Shown here in pieces: positions 7,376 to 17,118 of a stretch of DNA of 32,357 bases. Below the pieces are notes generated by a model. It did not search any database. It had not been told where the DNA came from and saw nothing but the letters and a program-made list of their open reading frames with translations. Both the position numbers and the translations under genes were made by a program. The stretch is from an uncultured Lachnospiraceae bacterium. GTDB lineage: Bacteria > Bacillota > Clostridia > Lachnospirales > Lachnospiraceae. The stretch spans positions 1-32,357 of the forward strand of contig CACZIO010000038.1 in NCBI GenBank assembly GCA_902781215.1, written 5' to 3'. Numbering within the stretch: position 1 is the stretch's first letter; each line of letters opens with the position of its first letter.

Positions 7376-8749
7376 ATGAGTTCAAATGAAACAGAACGTA
7401 AAGGATTTTCGGGAAAGGTCGGTTATGTCCTGTCCGCGGCGGGGGCATCCGTCGGCCTGGGCAATATCTGGCGCTTCCCGTATCTGGCCGCCAAATACGG
7501 CGGAGGTATCTTCCTGCTGGTCTATATTCTGCTGGCGCTGACCTTCGGCTACTCCATGATCATTGCGGAGACCGCGATCGGACGGGCCACCGGCAAGAGT
7601 CCCGTCAGTGCCTTCAGGGCTTACGGAGAGGGGACAGGCACCCGCTTCGGCGGCTGGATCAACGCCATCATACCCATGCTGATCTGCCCCTACTATTCAG
7701 TCATCGGCGGCTGGGTCTGCAAATATCTCTTTGAATACATCCGGGGCAATGTACAGGGCCTCGCGGACGACAACTTTTTCGGAAGCTTCATCTCCAACGG
7801 CTTTTCCGCTGAATTCTGGTTCATCGTCTTCGTCCTCATGATCCTGATCGTCATCATCCTGGGTGTCGAAAACGGGATCGAGCGGGTATCCAGTATCATG
7901 ATGCCGGTTCTGATCGTCCTTGCCATCGCCATCTGCATCTATTCGGTGACGCGGCCCGGCGCATTCGAAGGCGTCAAATATTTCCTGATCCCGAATCCGA
8001 AAAACTTCTCCTGGATGACCGTGATCTCGGCGATGGGGCAGATGTTCTACTCCCTGTCGATCGCCATGGGTATCCTCATCACCTTCGGCTCCTATATGAA
8101 AAAGGACACCAGCATTGAGCAGGCGACTGTCCAGGTCGAGATCTTTGACACGGGCATTGCCATGCTGGCGGGCCTCATGATCATCCCGGCCGTCTTCGCC
8201 TTCTCCGGCGGCGACCCCGCCGCTCTGGGCGCAGGGCCCTCCCTCATGTTCATCACCATGCCCAAGATCTTTGCCAGTATGGGCTTCGGCGTGTTCATCG
8301 GCATCATGTTCTTTGCCCTGGTCCTCTTCGCAGCCCTGACCAGCGCCATCGCGCTGACGGAGAGTGCCGTCGCGACCTTCGCCGACGAATTCGGCTGGAA
8401 CCGCGTCGTCTGCACCCTTCTGATCGGGGCCATCATGCTGGGACTCGGGACCCTGTCCTGCCTGGGCTACGGCCCTCTGGCGGGCGTGACCATCATCGGC
8501 ATGCAGTTCCTGGATTTCTTTGACTTCCTCACCAACTCCGTGATGATGCCCATCGCGGCGCTCTGCATCTGCCTCTTCATCACCCGCCGCATGACCATCG
8601 ACCGCGCGGTCGAAGAGGTCCTGTACGACGGACACGGTTTCCACAGGAGGGGCGTCTTTGTCTTTATGATCCGTTACATCTGCCCGGTCTTCGTCATCAT
8701 CATCCTGGCCAGCTCCATTGCCAATGTATTCGGGCTGATCAGCATGTAA
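7376..8749 (+). CDS. Sodium-dependent amino-acid transporter, NSS (SNF) family
   Basis: This integral membrane symporter of the neurotransmitter:sodium symporter family takes up an amino acid or related amine with Na+. The 457 residues and about eleven hydrophobic helices fit the shorter bacterial branch (Tyt1-like). The signature of the first helix is clear: SAAGASVGLGNIWRFPYLA followed by KYGGGIF, where the unwound helix contributes substrate and sodium contacts. Helix 6/7 landmarks such as AMGQMFYSLSIAMGILITFGSY and ALTSAIALTESAVATFADE are also present. The substrate cannot be read from sequence. The ATG at 7376 follows GGAAAGGGGAT, and a terminator lies at 8864-8898. Just downstream (8759-8802) is a diverged copy of this gene's last 44 bases, suggesting a lost tandem paralogue. 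Confidence 0.93.
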   Translation: MSSNETERKGFSGKVGYVLSAAGASVGLGNIWRFPYLAAKYGGGIFLLVYILLALTFGYSMIIAETAIGRATGKSPVSAFRAYGEGTGTRFGGWINAIIPMLICPYYSVIGGWVCKYLFEYIRGNVQGLADDNFFGSFISNGFSAEFWFIVFVLMILIVIILGVENGIERVSSIMMPVLIVLAIAICIYSVTRPGAFEGVKYFLIPNPKNFSWMTVISAMGQMFYSLSIAMGILITFGSYMKKDTSIEQATVQVEIFDTGIAMLAGLMIIPAVFAFSGGDPAALGAGPSLMFITMPKIFASMGFGVFIGIMFFALVLFAALTSAIALTESAVATFADEFGWNRVVCTLLIGAIMLGLGTLSCLGYGPLAGVTIIGMQFLDFFDFLTNSVMMPIAALCICLFITRRMTIDRAVEEVLYDGHGFHRRGVFVFMIRYICPVFVIIILASSIANVFGLISM

Positions 8750-8758
8750 GGCACCCCC

Positions 8759-8802
8759 GGCCGGCTCCATGTCCTATGTGTCCGGGCTGATCAGTATATA
8801 AG
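8759..8802 (+). pseudogene. Remnant 3' end of a second NSS-type transporter gene
   Basis: These 44 bases match 8707-8750, the end of the intact transporter gene plus the base after its stop codon, at 36 of 44 positions without gaps, and lie eight bases beyond it. Read in the equivalent frame, the copy gives AGSMSYVSGLISI-stop against ASSIANVFGLISM-stop in the intact gene. The stop codon and the GLIS core are preserved and the changes look like divergence between homologous proteins. I infer the tail of a deleted or recombined tandem paralogue; a simple duplication that later drifted is the alternative. Confidence 0.5.
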
Positions 8803-8863
8803 TTATCCGGACGATTTCATTTCATATTTGTTTGATCCGGGCAATATTTTATGCAATCCGTGA

Positions 8864-8898
8864 GAACAGAAACAGGAGACTGTTTCTGTTCTTTTTTT
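8864..8898 (+). terminator. Strong rho-independent terminator after the NSS transporter
   Basis: A perfect 12-bp stem GAACAGAAACAG (8864-8875) / CTGTTTCTGTTC (8880-8891) with a GAGA loop is followed by seven T residues (8892-8898). Confidence 0.88.
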
Positions 8899-9022
8899 CG
8901 TGTAAAGATATGTGGGCTGATGTCTGTCAAGGCACAGATCAAGGGCAGAATGAATTATATAATCTGCTAACAGTTCATAAGGCGAAATGTACGGCCGGCT
9001 ATACAATATTTTAGAAAAGCTC

Positions 9023-9051
9023 TTGTAATGCATCCGCATATTTAGTAGAAT
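9023..9051 (+). promoter_or_regulatory. Candidate promoter of the EF-G-like gene
   Basis: TTGTAA (9023-9028), a 17-bp spacer and TAGAAT (9046-9051) form a good sigma-A-type promoter. The expected start near 9058 gives a leader of about 95 nt. That leader can fold into a hairpin (CCGCAA 9064-9069 with TTGCGG 9114-9119, CCG 9073-9075 with CGG 9111-9113, inner GCGC 9088-9091 with GCGC 9103-9106), which releases the GGAGG ribosome site. Confidence 0.5.
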
Positions 9052-9154
9052 AGACAAGGATTTCCGCAAAAACCGCTTTATTTTGTTGCGCTTTTGATAA
9101 TAGCGCGGGACGGTTGCGGGAATGACGAAATAAAATATGTAGTGGAGGTCAGTA

Positions 9155-11245
9155 ATGAAAGTTTACACAACTGATAAAATCAGAAATGTCGTTCTGCTCG
9201 GTCACGGCGGAGCAGGCAAGACGACCCTGGCAGAGGCCATGTGCCTTCTGTCCGGTGTCACGACCAGAATGGGCAAGGTCGAGGACGGAAACTCCGTCTC
9301 CGATTTCACCAAGGAAGAACAGAAGAGAGGTTTTTCAATCAAGACGTCCCTGATCCCGATCGAGTGGAAGGGATGCAAGATCAACATCCTTGATACGCCC
9401 GGATATTTCGATTTCGTCGGTGAAGTGGAAGAGGCGATCAGCGTCGCGGATGCAGCCATCATCGTTGTCTCCGGCAAGGCCGGCGTTGAGCCCGGTGTTG
9501 AGCGCGCATGGGATCTCTGCGAGAAACATAATGTTCCCAGGATGATCTATATCTCCGATATGGATCTGGAGCACACCTCCTATCCGAATACCGTGGATGC
9601 TCTCAAGGAGCTCTACGGCACCAAGATCGTTCCCTTCAATTTCGCGATTGAAGAGGGCGGCAAGCATGTCGGCGCCGTCAACGTCATCTCCCAGAAGGGC
9701 TTCAAGTGGGGCCCCAAGGACGCGGCGGAGTGCCCCGTTCCGGATGACAGCGCAGACAATCTCGAGACCTACCGCGAGGCTCTGATGGAGACTGTGGCGG
9801 AGACCAACGAGGAGTTCATGGAGCGCTATTTCGGCGGCGACGAGTTCACAGCCGAAGAGATCGCAGACGCGGTCCGCACCAATATCCAGGAATGCTCCGT
9901 CGTTCCCGTCGACTGCGGCGCCAGCACCCAGTGCTTCGGCGTTTACACCGTTCTGGATGATATCGTCAATTACATGCCCGCTCCCAACGCACGCAGGGTC
10001 GAGGGCAAAAACCTCAAGACCGACGAGGCCTTCGAGGCTGCATTTGACGATGCCCAGCCCAAGTCCGCCTTCATCTTCAAGACCATCGTGGATCCCTTCA
10101 TCGGCCGCTACAGCCTGATCAAGGTCCGCTCCGGTGTCTTCAAGACCGATGAGACTGTCTACGATTCCTCCCTGGAGTCCGAGATGCGTCTGGGCAAGCT
10201 CTACATCATGATGGGCAACAAGACCAGCGAGATCGCCGAGCTCCACGCGGGCGATATCGGCGCCGTCGCAAAGCTCGGCGACGCAAAGACCGGCGACACC
10301 CTGTCCACCAAGGCAGAGCCGATCGCATATCCCGCAATGGATATCTCCACGCCCTACACCTACATTCGCTACAATGCCAAGAACAAGAACGATATCGACA
10401 AGATCGCCCAGGCCATGGCCAAGATCTCCTCTGAGGACCTCACCTTCAAGATGGTCAACGACGCGGAGAACCGCCAGACCCTGATCTACGGTGTCGGCGA
10501 CATGCAGCTCGAAGTCGTCAAGAGCATGCTCAAGAACGAGTACAAGGTCGAGATCGAGACCATGCAGCCCAAGGTGGCTTACCGCGAGACCATCCGCAAG
10601 ACTGCCGATATCGATTCCAAGTACAAAAAGCAGTCCGGCGGCCACGGCCAGTACGGTCATGTCAAGATCAAATTCGCTCCCTCCGGCAATCTCGAGGAAG
10701 CTTATGAGTTCGACGAAGAAGTCGTCGGCGGCAGCGTTCCCAAGAACTACTTCCCGGCAGTCGAGAAGGGTATTGCCGAGACCGTCCAGAAGGGACCGCT
10801 TGCGGCATATCCCGTTGTCGGCCTGAAGGCGACCCTGTACGATGGATCCTACCATCCGGTCGACTCCTCCGAAATGGCATTCAAGACCGCAGCCAGCCAG
10901 GCTGTCAAGAAGGGCATCATGGACGCCAACCCCGTCCTGCTCGAGCCCATCGTCTCCCTCAAGGTCACCATCCCGGATTCCTACACCGGCGATGTCATGG
11001 GTGATCTGAACAAGCGCCGCGGCAGAGTTCTGGGCATGAACCCCATCGGCAACGGCAAGCAGGTCGTTGAGGCCGAGTGCCCCATGTCCGAGCTGTTCGA
11101 CTACTGCACCGTCCTTCGCTCCATGACCGGCGGCCGCGGTGACTACGAGTATGAGTTTGCCCGCTATGAGCAGGCTCCCGCTGATGTCCAGGCCAAGGAA
11201 GTCGCTGCACGCCAGGCTGCACTGGAAGAGGGCGCGGACGACTGA
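9155..11245 (+). CDS. EF-G-like translation GTPase (divergent elongation factor G family)
   Basis: A five-domain EF-G homologue of 696 residues that belongs with the EF-G-like paralogues rather than canonical FusA. G1 is GHGGAGKTT (16-24) instead of AHIDAGKTT. The switch I region reads EDGNSVSDFTKEEQKRGFSI. G3 is DTPGYFDF (80-87), with tyrosine where canonical EF-G has the catalytic histidine. The G4 position reads SDMD (134-137) where NKxD is expected. Domain IV is intact, with QSGGHGQYGHVKIKF, and domain V ends in RSMTGGRGDYEYEFARYEQAP. Family knowledge suggests ribosome association; whether this one drives translocation, recycling or something else is unresolved. The ATG at 9155 follows GTGGAGG. 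It stands alone between its own promoter and a strong terminator. Codon use is markedly biased toward C-ending codons, suggesting high expression. Confidence 0.88.
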   Translation: MKVYTTDKIRNVVLLGHGGAGKTTLAEAMCLLSGVTTRMGKVEDGNSVSDFTKEEQKRGFSIKTSLIPIEWKGCKINILDTPGYFDFVGEVEEAISVADAAIIVVSGKAGVEPGVERAWDLCEKHNVPRMIYISDMDLEHTSYPNTVDALKELYGTKIVPFNFAIEEGGKHVGAVNVISQKGFKWGPKDAAECPVPDDSADNLETYREALMETVAETNEEFMERYFGGDEFTAEEIADAVRTNIQECSVVPVDCGASTQCFGVYTVLDDIVNYMPAPNARRVEGKNLKTDEAFEAAFDDAQPKSAFIFKTIVDPFIGRYSLIKVRSGVFKTDETVYDSSLESEMRLGKLYIMMGNKTSEIAELHAGDIGAVAKLGDAKTGDTLSTKAEPIAYPAMDISTPYTYIRYNAKNKNDIDKIAQAMAKISSEDLTFKMVNDAENRQTLIYGVGDMQLEVVKSMLKNEYKVEIETMQPKVAYRETIRKTADIDSKYKKQSGGHGQYGHVKIKFAPSGNLEEAYEFDEEVVGGSVPKNYFPAVEKGIAETVQKGPLAAYPVVGLKATLYDGSYHPVDSSEMAFKTAASQAVKKGIMDANPVLLEPIVSLKVTIPDSYTGDVMGDLNKRRGRVLGMNPIGNGKQVVEAECPMSELFDYCTVLRSMTGGRGDYEYEFARYEQAPADVQAKEVAARQAALEEGADD

Positions 11246-11318
11246 TCTGTCTCCGGACAGGTGATCGCATCCGGTCACAGAGAACCGGCGGTCACACATC
11301 CGGTAAATTGCATGAAAA

Positions 11319-11352
11319 ACCGCCGCAGGCTGATGCCCTGCGGCGGTTTTTT
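11319..11352 (+). terminator. Strong rho-independent terminator after the EF-G-like gene
   Basis: An 11-bp GC-rich stem (11319-11329 / 11337-11347, ACCGCCGCAGG / CCTGCGGCGGT) with a seven-base loop is followed by TTTTTT. The leftward TetR gene ends nearby at 11405, and the A-rich left flank could let the hairpin also stop that transcript. Confidence 0.88.
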
Positions 11353-11404
11353 GGCGGTTATAATAGACGACAGGCGGGCAAAGCTGTTTGAATCATCACT
11401 TGAC

Positions 11405-12046
11405 TCACAGCAGGCTGAGCCCGTTGATCCCGTTGAAGGTCAGGACGCTGAGCTTCCTGGAGAGGTCTTCGATGTCCTGCTTCCTGCCTGTGTTGAACCA
11501 CTTCTGGTAGACGGCGATCATACCGGAGACGGCATATTCCAGCAGAAACTCAAATTCCGCCAGGTCTCCCCTGTCCGGGCCGATCTGATCGGAGAAGCTG
11601 ATCCAGAGCTGCTGCTTGAGGGGCGCGACGATCTTCTGGAGCAGGGATGCCTGTCCCTCCGCCGCGAAAACATTGGCATAGAACTCCAGGTCCTTTTCGA
11701 TCAGTCTGGCCAGGGTCAGAAAGATCTCGGAGGGTTCCCGGCTGATCTCCCGGAAATCAATGTCGTGGATGGCGGAGGCGAAGTCCTCGGCGATCTCATT
11801 CTCGATCTCATCGACGACCATGGAGACATCGCTGTAGTAGTTGTAGAAGGTCTTGCGGTTGATGTCCGCCGCGCGGGCCAGCTCCGTCACAGTGATCTCT
11901 CCCAGGGGCTTGGATGCAAGGAGCTTGATGAGGGCCATGCGGACGCTCCGCTTGGTCCGGGCTACGCGGCGGTCTGTGCCGGTCTTTTTCTTTTCTTCGG
12001 TCTGTATGATCCCTGGCTCAGTATTTGAATCAAATTCTCTGTACAT
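11405..12046 (-). CDS. TetR/AcrR-family transcriptional regulator
   Basis: This DNA-binding repressor-type protein has about 213 residues from the ATG at 12046. The N-terminal helix-turn-helix is clear: RRVARTKRSVRMALIKLL, then GEITVTELARAADINRKTFYNYYSDV, the hallmark TetR recognition region ending in TFYNYY. The C-terminal ligand and dimer domain is not recognisable. The frame stays open upstream to a GTG at 12184 (259 residues), but the extra 46 residues are basic, unlike the family, and that GTG has no ribosome site. The ATG at 12046 has GAGGAG about 14 nt upstream, which is longer than ideal, so the start is uncertain. It is transcribed divergently from a DegV/FakB gene with a perfect ACACATGTGT palindrome between them. 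I infer control of that gene and itself, perhaps responding to a fatty-acid signal. Confidence 0.85.
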   Translation of the reverse strand: MYREFDSNTEPGIIQTEEKKKTGTDRRVARTKRSVRMALIKLLASKPLGEITVTELARAADINRKTFYNYYSDVSMVVDEIENEIAEDFASAIHDIDFREISREPSEIFLTLARLIEKDLEFYANVFAAEGQASLLQKIVAPLKQQLWISFSDQIGPDRGDLAEFEFLLEYAVSGMIAVYQKWFNTGRKQDIEDLSRKLSVLTFNGINGLSLL

Positions 12047-12231
12047 ACTGCGTTTACGAACTCCTCTCACCGATATCCGATCAAACGACGAATTTCTCCG
12101 TGCTTCCGCGCTCCTGTATCCCGTTTTTGATCTCAGTTGCTTCCGCTTTTCTACAACATCTGCGGTATATGTATTTTTTTCCACAAATCAAATAGAAAGT
12201 GGGAACTAAGCCACAAATGAGTGAAAGCTTG

Positions 12232-12273
12232 TTGTTGAACATCATATACATTTGTATAATAATACACATGTGT
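12232..12273 (+). promoter_or_regulatory. Candidate promoter and operator for the DegV gene
   Basis: TTGTTG (12232-12237), a 17-bp spacer and TATAAT (12255-12260) form a promoter pointing to the DegV gene. The perfect 10-bp palindrome ACACATGTGT (12264-12273) covers the expected start point, a good place for a repressor such as the divergent TetR protein. A small AAGCTC/GAGCTT hairpin (12284-12300) follows in the leader. Confidence 0.45.
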
Positions 12274-12379
12274 TACTTTAAACAAGCTCCATCAGAGCTT
12301 TTATAGAAAAATCCGACGGTGTGCTGATCGCGATGGTCTGACGATGGCGCCGTGTCCGGGGTTGGAGAGGGAGGAAAAC

Positions 12380-13267
12380 TTGGCCAGCCAGACAGAATAT
12401 GAGATTTATATTGATTCATCGATCGATATTGAACTGAAATATCTGGAGGAGAACGGAATCCGGATCATCCCCATGGAATACACCGTGGACGACGGCAGGT
12501 TTATGATGGACAGGCCGCAGACAGAAGAGGAGCTGAAGGTCTTCTATGACAAAATGCGCGCCGGTTCGCTGACGGGGACCAGCCAGATCACGCCCTACAC
12601 CTATGAGCAGACCTTCCGCGCGGCGGCAGAAGAGGGTAAAAACATCCTGTATCTGTGCCTGTCCAGCGGACTCAGCAGTACCTACCAGTCCTCCCTGACG
12701 GCAGCCGGGCTTGTCCGGGATGACTATCCCGACATACAGATCGAATGCGTGGACACGCTGGGGGCGACCGGCGGCATGGGCCTGCTCCTGCTGCTGGCCA
12801 TTCGGGGCCGGGAGGCAGGGAAGAGCCTGTCTGAAAACGCCGCCTTCCTGCGGGAGAATGCCCTCAATGTCTGCTACTGGTTCATGGTGGAGGACCTGGT
12901 CTACCTCAAGCGCGGCGGACGGATCTCCGCGACGGCGGCCCTGGCCGGCAACGTCCTCAACCTCAAACCGGTCCTCAAGATCAATGACGAGGGAAAGCTG
13001 GTCAACATCTCCAAGCAGCGCGGTGTACCCCGCGCGGTGAAATACCTGCTGGAATGCTATCAGGGAGCCCGCGATGACAGCCTGGGGAGCGATGTTATCA
13101 TCGCACACGCCGACTGCAGGGAGCGCGCCGAAAAGCTGGCCGCGGAAGTCCTCAGGATCAATCCGGCCGCCAATGTGCAGATCTGCGGCATGGGACCTGT
13201 GATCGGCGCCCACACCGGCCCCGGCTTTGCGGCGGTCATCCACTTCGGCAACCGAAACTATCGTTGA
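12380..13267 (+). CDS. DegV family protein (FakB-type fatty-acid-binding protein)
   Basis: A two-domain lipid-binding protein of about 295 residues. Members bind a fatty acid and, as FakB, present it to the kinase FakA for phosphorylation and entry into phospholipid synthesis. The family's landmarks are all seen: YIDSSIDI near the N terminus, TSQITPYTYEQTF, the LCLSSGLSSTYQSS ligand loop, YLKRGGRISATAALAGNVLNLKPVLKIND, HADCRERAEKL, and the C-terminal GPVIGAHTGPG. I chose the TTG at 12380, directly after GGGAGGAAAAC. An ATG at 12344 in the same frame lacks a ribosome site and adds residues not expected in the family. No fakA gene is in the window. The gene is single and divergent from a TetR regulator. 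Confidence 0.9.
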   Translation: MASQTEYEIYIDSSIDIELKYLEENGIRIIPMEYTVDDGRFMMDRPQTEEELKVFYDKMRAGSLTGTSQITPYTYEQTFRAAAEEGKNILYLCLSSGLSSTYQSSLTAAGLVRDDYPDIQIECVDTLGATGGMGLLLLLAIRGREAGKSLSENAAFLRENALNVCYWFMVEDLVYLKRGGRISATAALAGNVLNLKPVLKINDEGKLVNISKQRGVPRAVKYLLECYQGARDDSLGSDVIIAHADCRERAEKLAAEVLRINPAANVQICGMGPVIGAHTGPGFAAVIHFGNRNYR

Positions 13268-13329
13268 CAGAATCACTGACAAAAAACAGGAACCGGCGGT
13301 ACGCCGGCAAAGTATTATAAACGCAGCAG

Positions 13330-13366
13330 ATCCCGCAGTCGCTTGACGAACAGGCGTCTGCGGGAT
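13330..13366 (+). terminator. Stem-loop between degV and leuS, possible terminator
   Basis: ATCCCGCAG (13330-13338) pairs with CTGCGGGAT (13358-13366), extended inward by CGC/GCG across a T-T mismatch. The tail TATTATAT is AT-rich but not a T run, so termination may be weak. A small CCGGCG/CGCCGG hairpin precedes it at about 13303-13317. Confidence 0.45.
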
Positions 13367-13372
13367 TATTAT
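13343..13372 (+). promoter_or_regulatory. Candidate promoter for leuS
   Basis: TTGACG (13343-13348) and TATTAT (13367-13372) are 18 bp apart. The -35 lies in the loop of the hairpin at 13330-13366. No T-box core (GGTGGNACCGCG type) was found in the leader before leuS. Confidence 0.4.
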
Positions 13373-13490
13373 ATGGAATGTTTGTATCTGTCCGGTTTTT
13401 ACGGTGATCCGGTGATCCTGCCGGGTGCTTCTGATCTGCCGTACAGCTGCGAATGATTTTTTATACATATCCCGGTAAAGGAGCACCAAA

Positions 13491-15911
<2,421 letters not shown>

Positions 15912-16004
15912 CCGGACTGCGGACAACATCATTGATCTGAAGATGCTGTTCACACTGCAAAGCAGGGGAACAGTCGTGATTTCCACCTGATGCTTTTAAG
16001 TATG

Positions 16005-16049
16005 ACCGCCTGTTTTTCCGGCTGTGTCCGGATAAGACAGGCGGTTTTT
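16005..16049 (+). terminator. Rho-independent terminator after leuS
   Basis: ACCGCCTGT (16005-16013) pairs with ACAGGCGGT (16037-16045), an inner CCGG/CCGG helix (16018-16021/16028-16031) stacks in the loop, and TTTTT ends the structure. Confidence 0.8.
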
Positions 16050-16072
16050 CATTGTCAAAAGAAAAGGTGCTC

Positions 16073-16108
16073 TTGACTTTATTGTATTCGATGTATACAA
16101 TTATACAT
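16073..16108 (+). promoter_or_regulatory. Promoter with overlapping perfect inverted repeat, likely GntR autoregulatory operator
   Basis: TTGACT (16073-16078), a 17-bp spacer and TACAAT (16096-16101) form a strong promoter for the GntR gene. Over the -10 lies the perfect inverted repeat ATGTATA-CAAT-TATACAT (16091-16108), containing a GTATAC core of the kind bound by GntR/FadR-type regulators. Repression by the product of the gene itself is the natural reading. Confidence 0.6.
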
Positions 16109-16329
16109 GCGTCTGTCTGCACCATCCGACGGACGCCTACACGCGAATCTGATCTGAAGCGCAGATAGAGGTAAAAACCGCCTGCTGCAGAGGTGCTTTG
16201 GCGTGACAATGAACATAGCACAGGACTGCCCGGCGCTGTCTTCATGCAGCGGGGGCTTGCGCTCAGACTGATGAGATACGGCCTGCATGCAGGCGTTCAT
16301 TGGCTCCGGACAGGGAGCAGGGGGATGGA
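16109..16329 (+). other. Long hairpin-rich leader of the gntR-icd unit
   Basis: About 220 nt without a gene separate the promoter from the GntR start codon. It holds hairpins GCGTCTGTC/GACGGACGC (16109-16117/16128-16136), ATCTG/CAGAT near 16150-16165, a perfect 14-bp palindrome GCCTGCATGCAGGC (16281-16294) and GCTCC/GGAGC (16303-16307/16314-16318), the last just before the ribosome site. No known riboswitch was recognised. A 16-codon frame starts at 16208 but has no convincing ribosome site. Confidence 0.4.
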
Positions 16330-17028
16330 ATGGATGAATTTGATTTAAAGCGTGAGGTAACAGACAAATATTCTCTGCGGGGACGTGTTTTTTCCAAGAT
16401 CAGAGATGATATTCTGAATGGCCGGTACAAGGAGCACGAGGAGCTCAAGGAGATCCGGATCGGCAAGGAGCTGGGCGTCTCCCGGACGCCCGTCCGCGAG
16501 GCACTCAGGCAGCTGGAGCTCGAGGGGCTGGTTCAGATCATTCCCAACCGAGGCGCCTTCGTGACCGGGATCCAGGCCAAGGACGTCAAGGATATCTACA
16601 TGATCCGGGCCAGACTGGAGGGTCTCTGCGCCCGCTGGGCGACGGAAAATATCACCAAAGAGCAGATGGAGGCCATGGAGGAGAATGTCTATCTGGCCGA
16701 ATATCACGCCGGCAAGGGACATCTGGAGCAGATGGTCGACCTGGACAGCCAGTTCCATCACATCCTCTACAGCGCCTGCCACTCCAAGATGCTGGAACAC
16801 CTGCTGATGGACTACCACCAATATGTGCACCGGGTCCGTCAGAAGACCCTGTCCAGCGTGGAGCGCGGAACCGCCTCCAACAAGGAGCACCGCGCCATCA
16901 TGGAGGCTATCCGGGCCGGCAAGGCTGACCTGGCCGAGCGCCTGGCCGGGGAGCACATGAACAACGCCTATGAAAACATGGTCAAAAACGGCCTCTACGA
17001 CATCTACAAGGACGAAGAAGAGACCTGA
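16330..17028 (+). CDS. GntR family transcriptional regulator, FadR subfamily with FCD domain
   Basis: A DNA-binding regulator of about 232 residues. The N-terminal winged helix (about 13-82) includes RIGKELGVSRTPVREALRQLELEGLVQIIPNRGAFVTG, the classic GntR sequence. The C-terminal all-helical FCD domain (about 88-225) has the metal and ligand residues expected: DLDSQFHHIL (Asp and His), an EHRAIMEAI histidine and a GEHMNNAYENM histidine. Such domains usually bind small organic acids. It precedes the isocitrate dehydrogenase gene by 90 nt on the same strand, so control of citrate or 2-oxoglutarate metabolism is plausible (inference). I chose the ATG at 16330 after GCAGGGGG; a TTG in frame at 16300 lacks a site. 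The promoter carries a likely autoregulatory operator. Confidence 0.92.
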   Translation: MDEFDLKREVTDKYSLRGRVFSKIRDDILNGRYKEHEELKEIRIGKELGVSRTPVREALRQLELEGLVQIIPNRGAFVTGIQAKDVKDIYMIRARLEGLCARWATENITKEQMEAMEENVYLAEYHAGKGHLEQMVDLDSQFHHILYSACHSKMLEHLLMDYHQYVHRVRQKTLSSVERGTASNKEHRAIMEAIRAGKADLAERLAGEHMNNAYENMVKNGLYDIYKDEEET

Positions 17029-17118
17029 CCAATCTATGTTACTGCGCACGTCCTCTCCGATATTCGCAGCCGTCTGGACAGTAGCAATCAATCCATATAT
17101 AAAAGGAGAACAGAAACA

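Noticed and set aside
13268-13490. T-box riboswitch before leuS
   Set aside because: No T-box core or matching antiterminator could be found.
17075-17103. TGGACA-17-TATAAA resembling a promoter directly before icd
   Set aside because: The transcript would start only about nine bases before the ATG, cutting off the ribosome site, so it is unlikely to serve icd.
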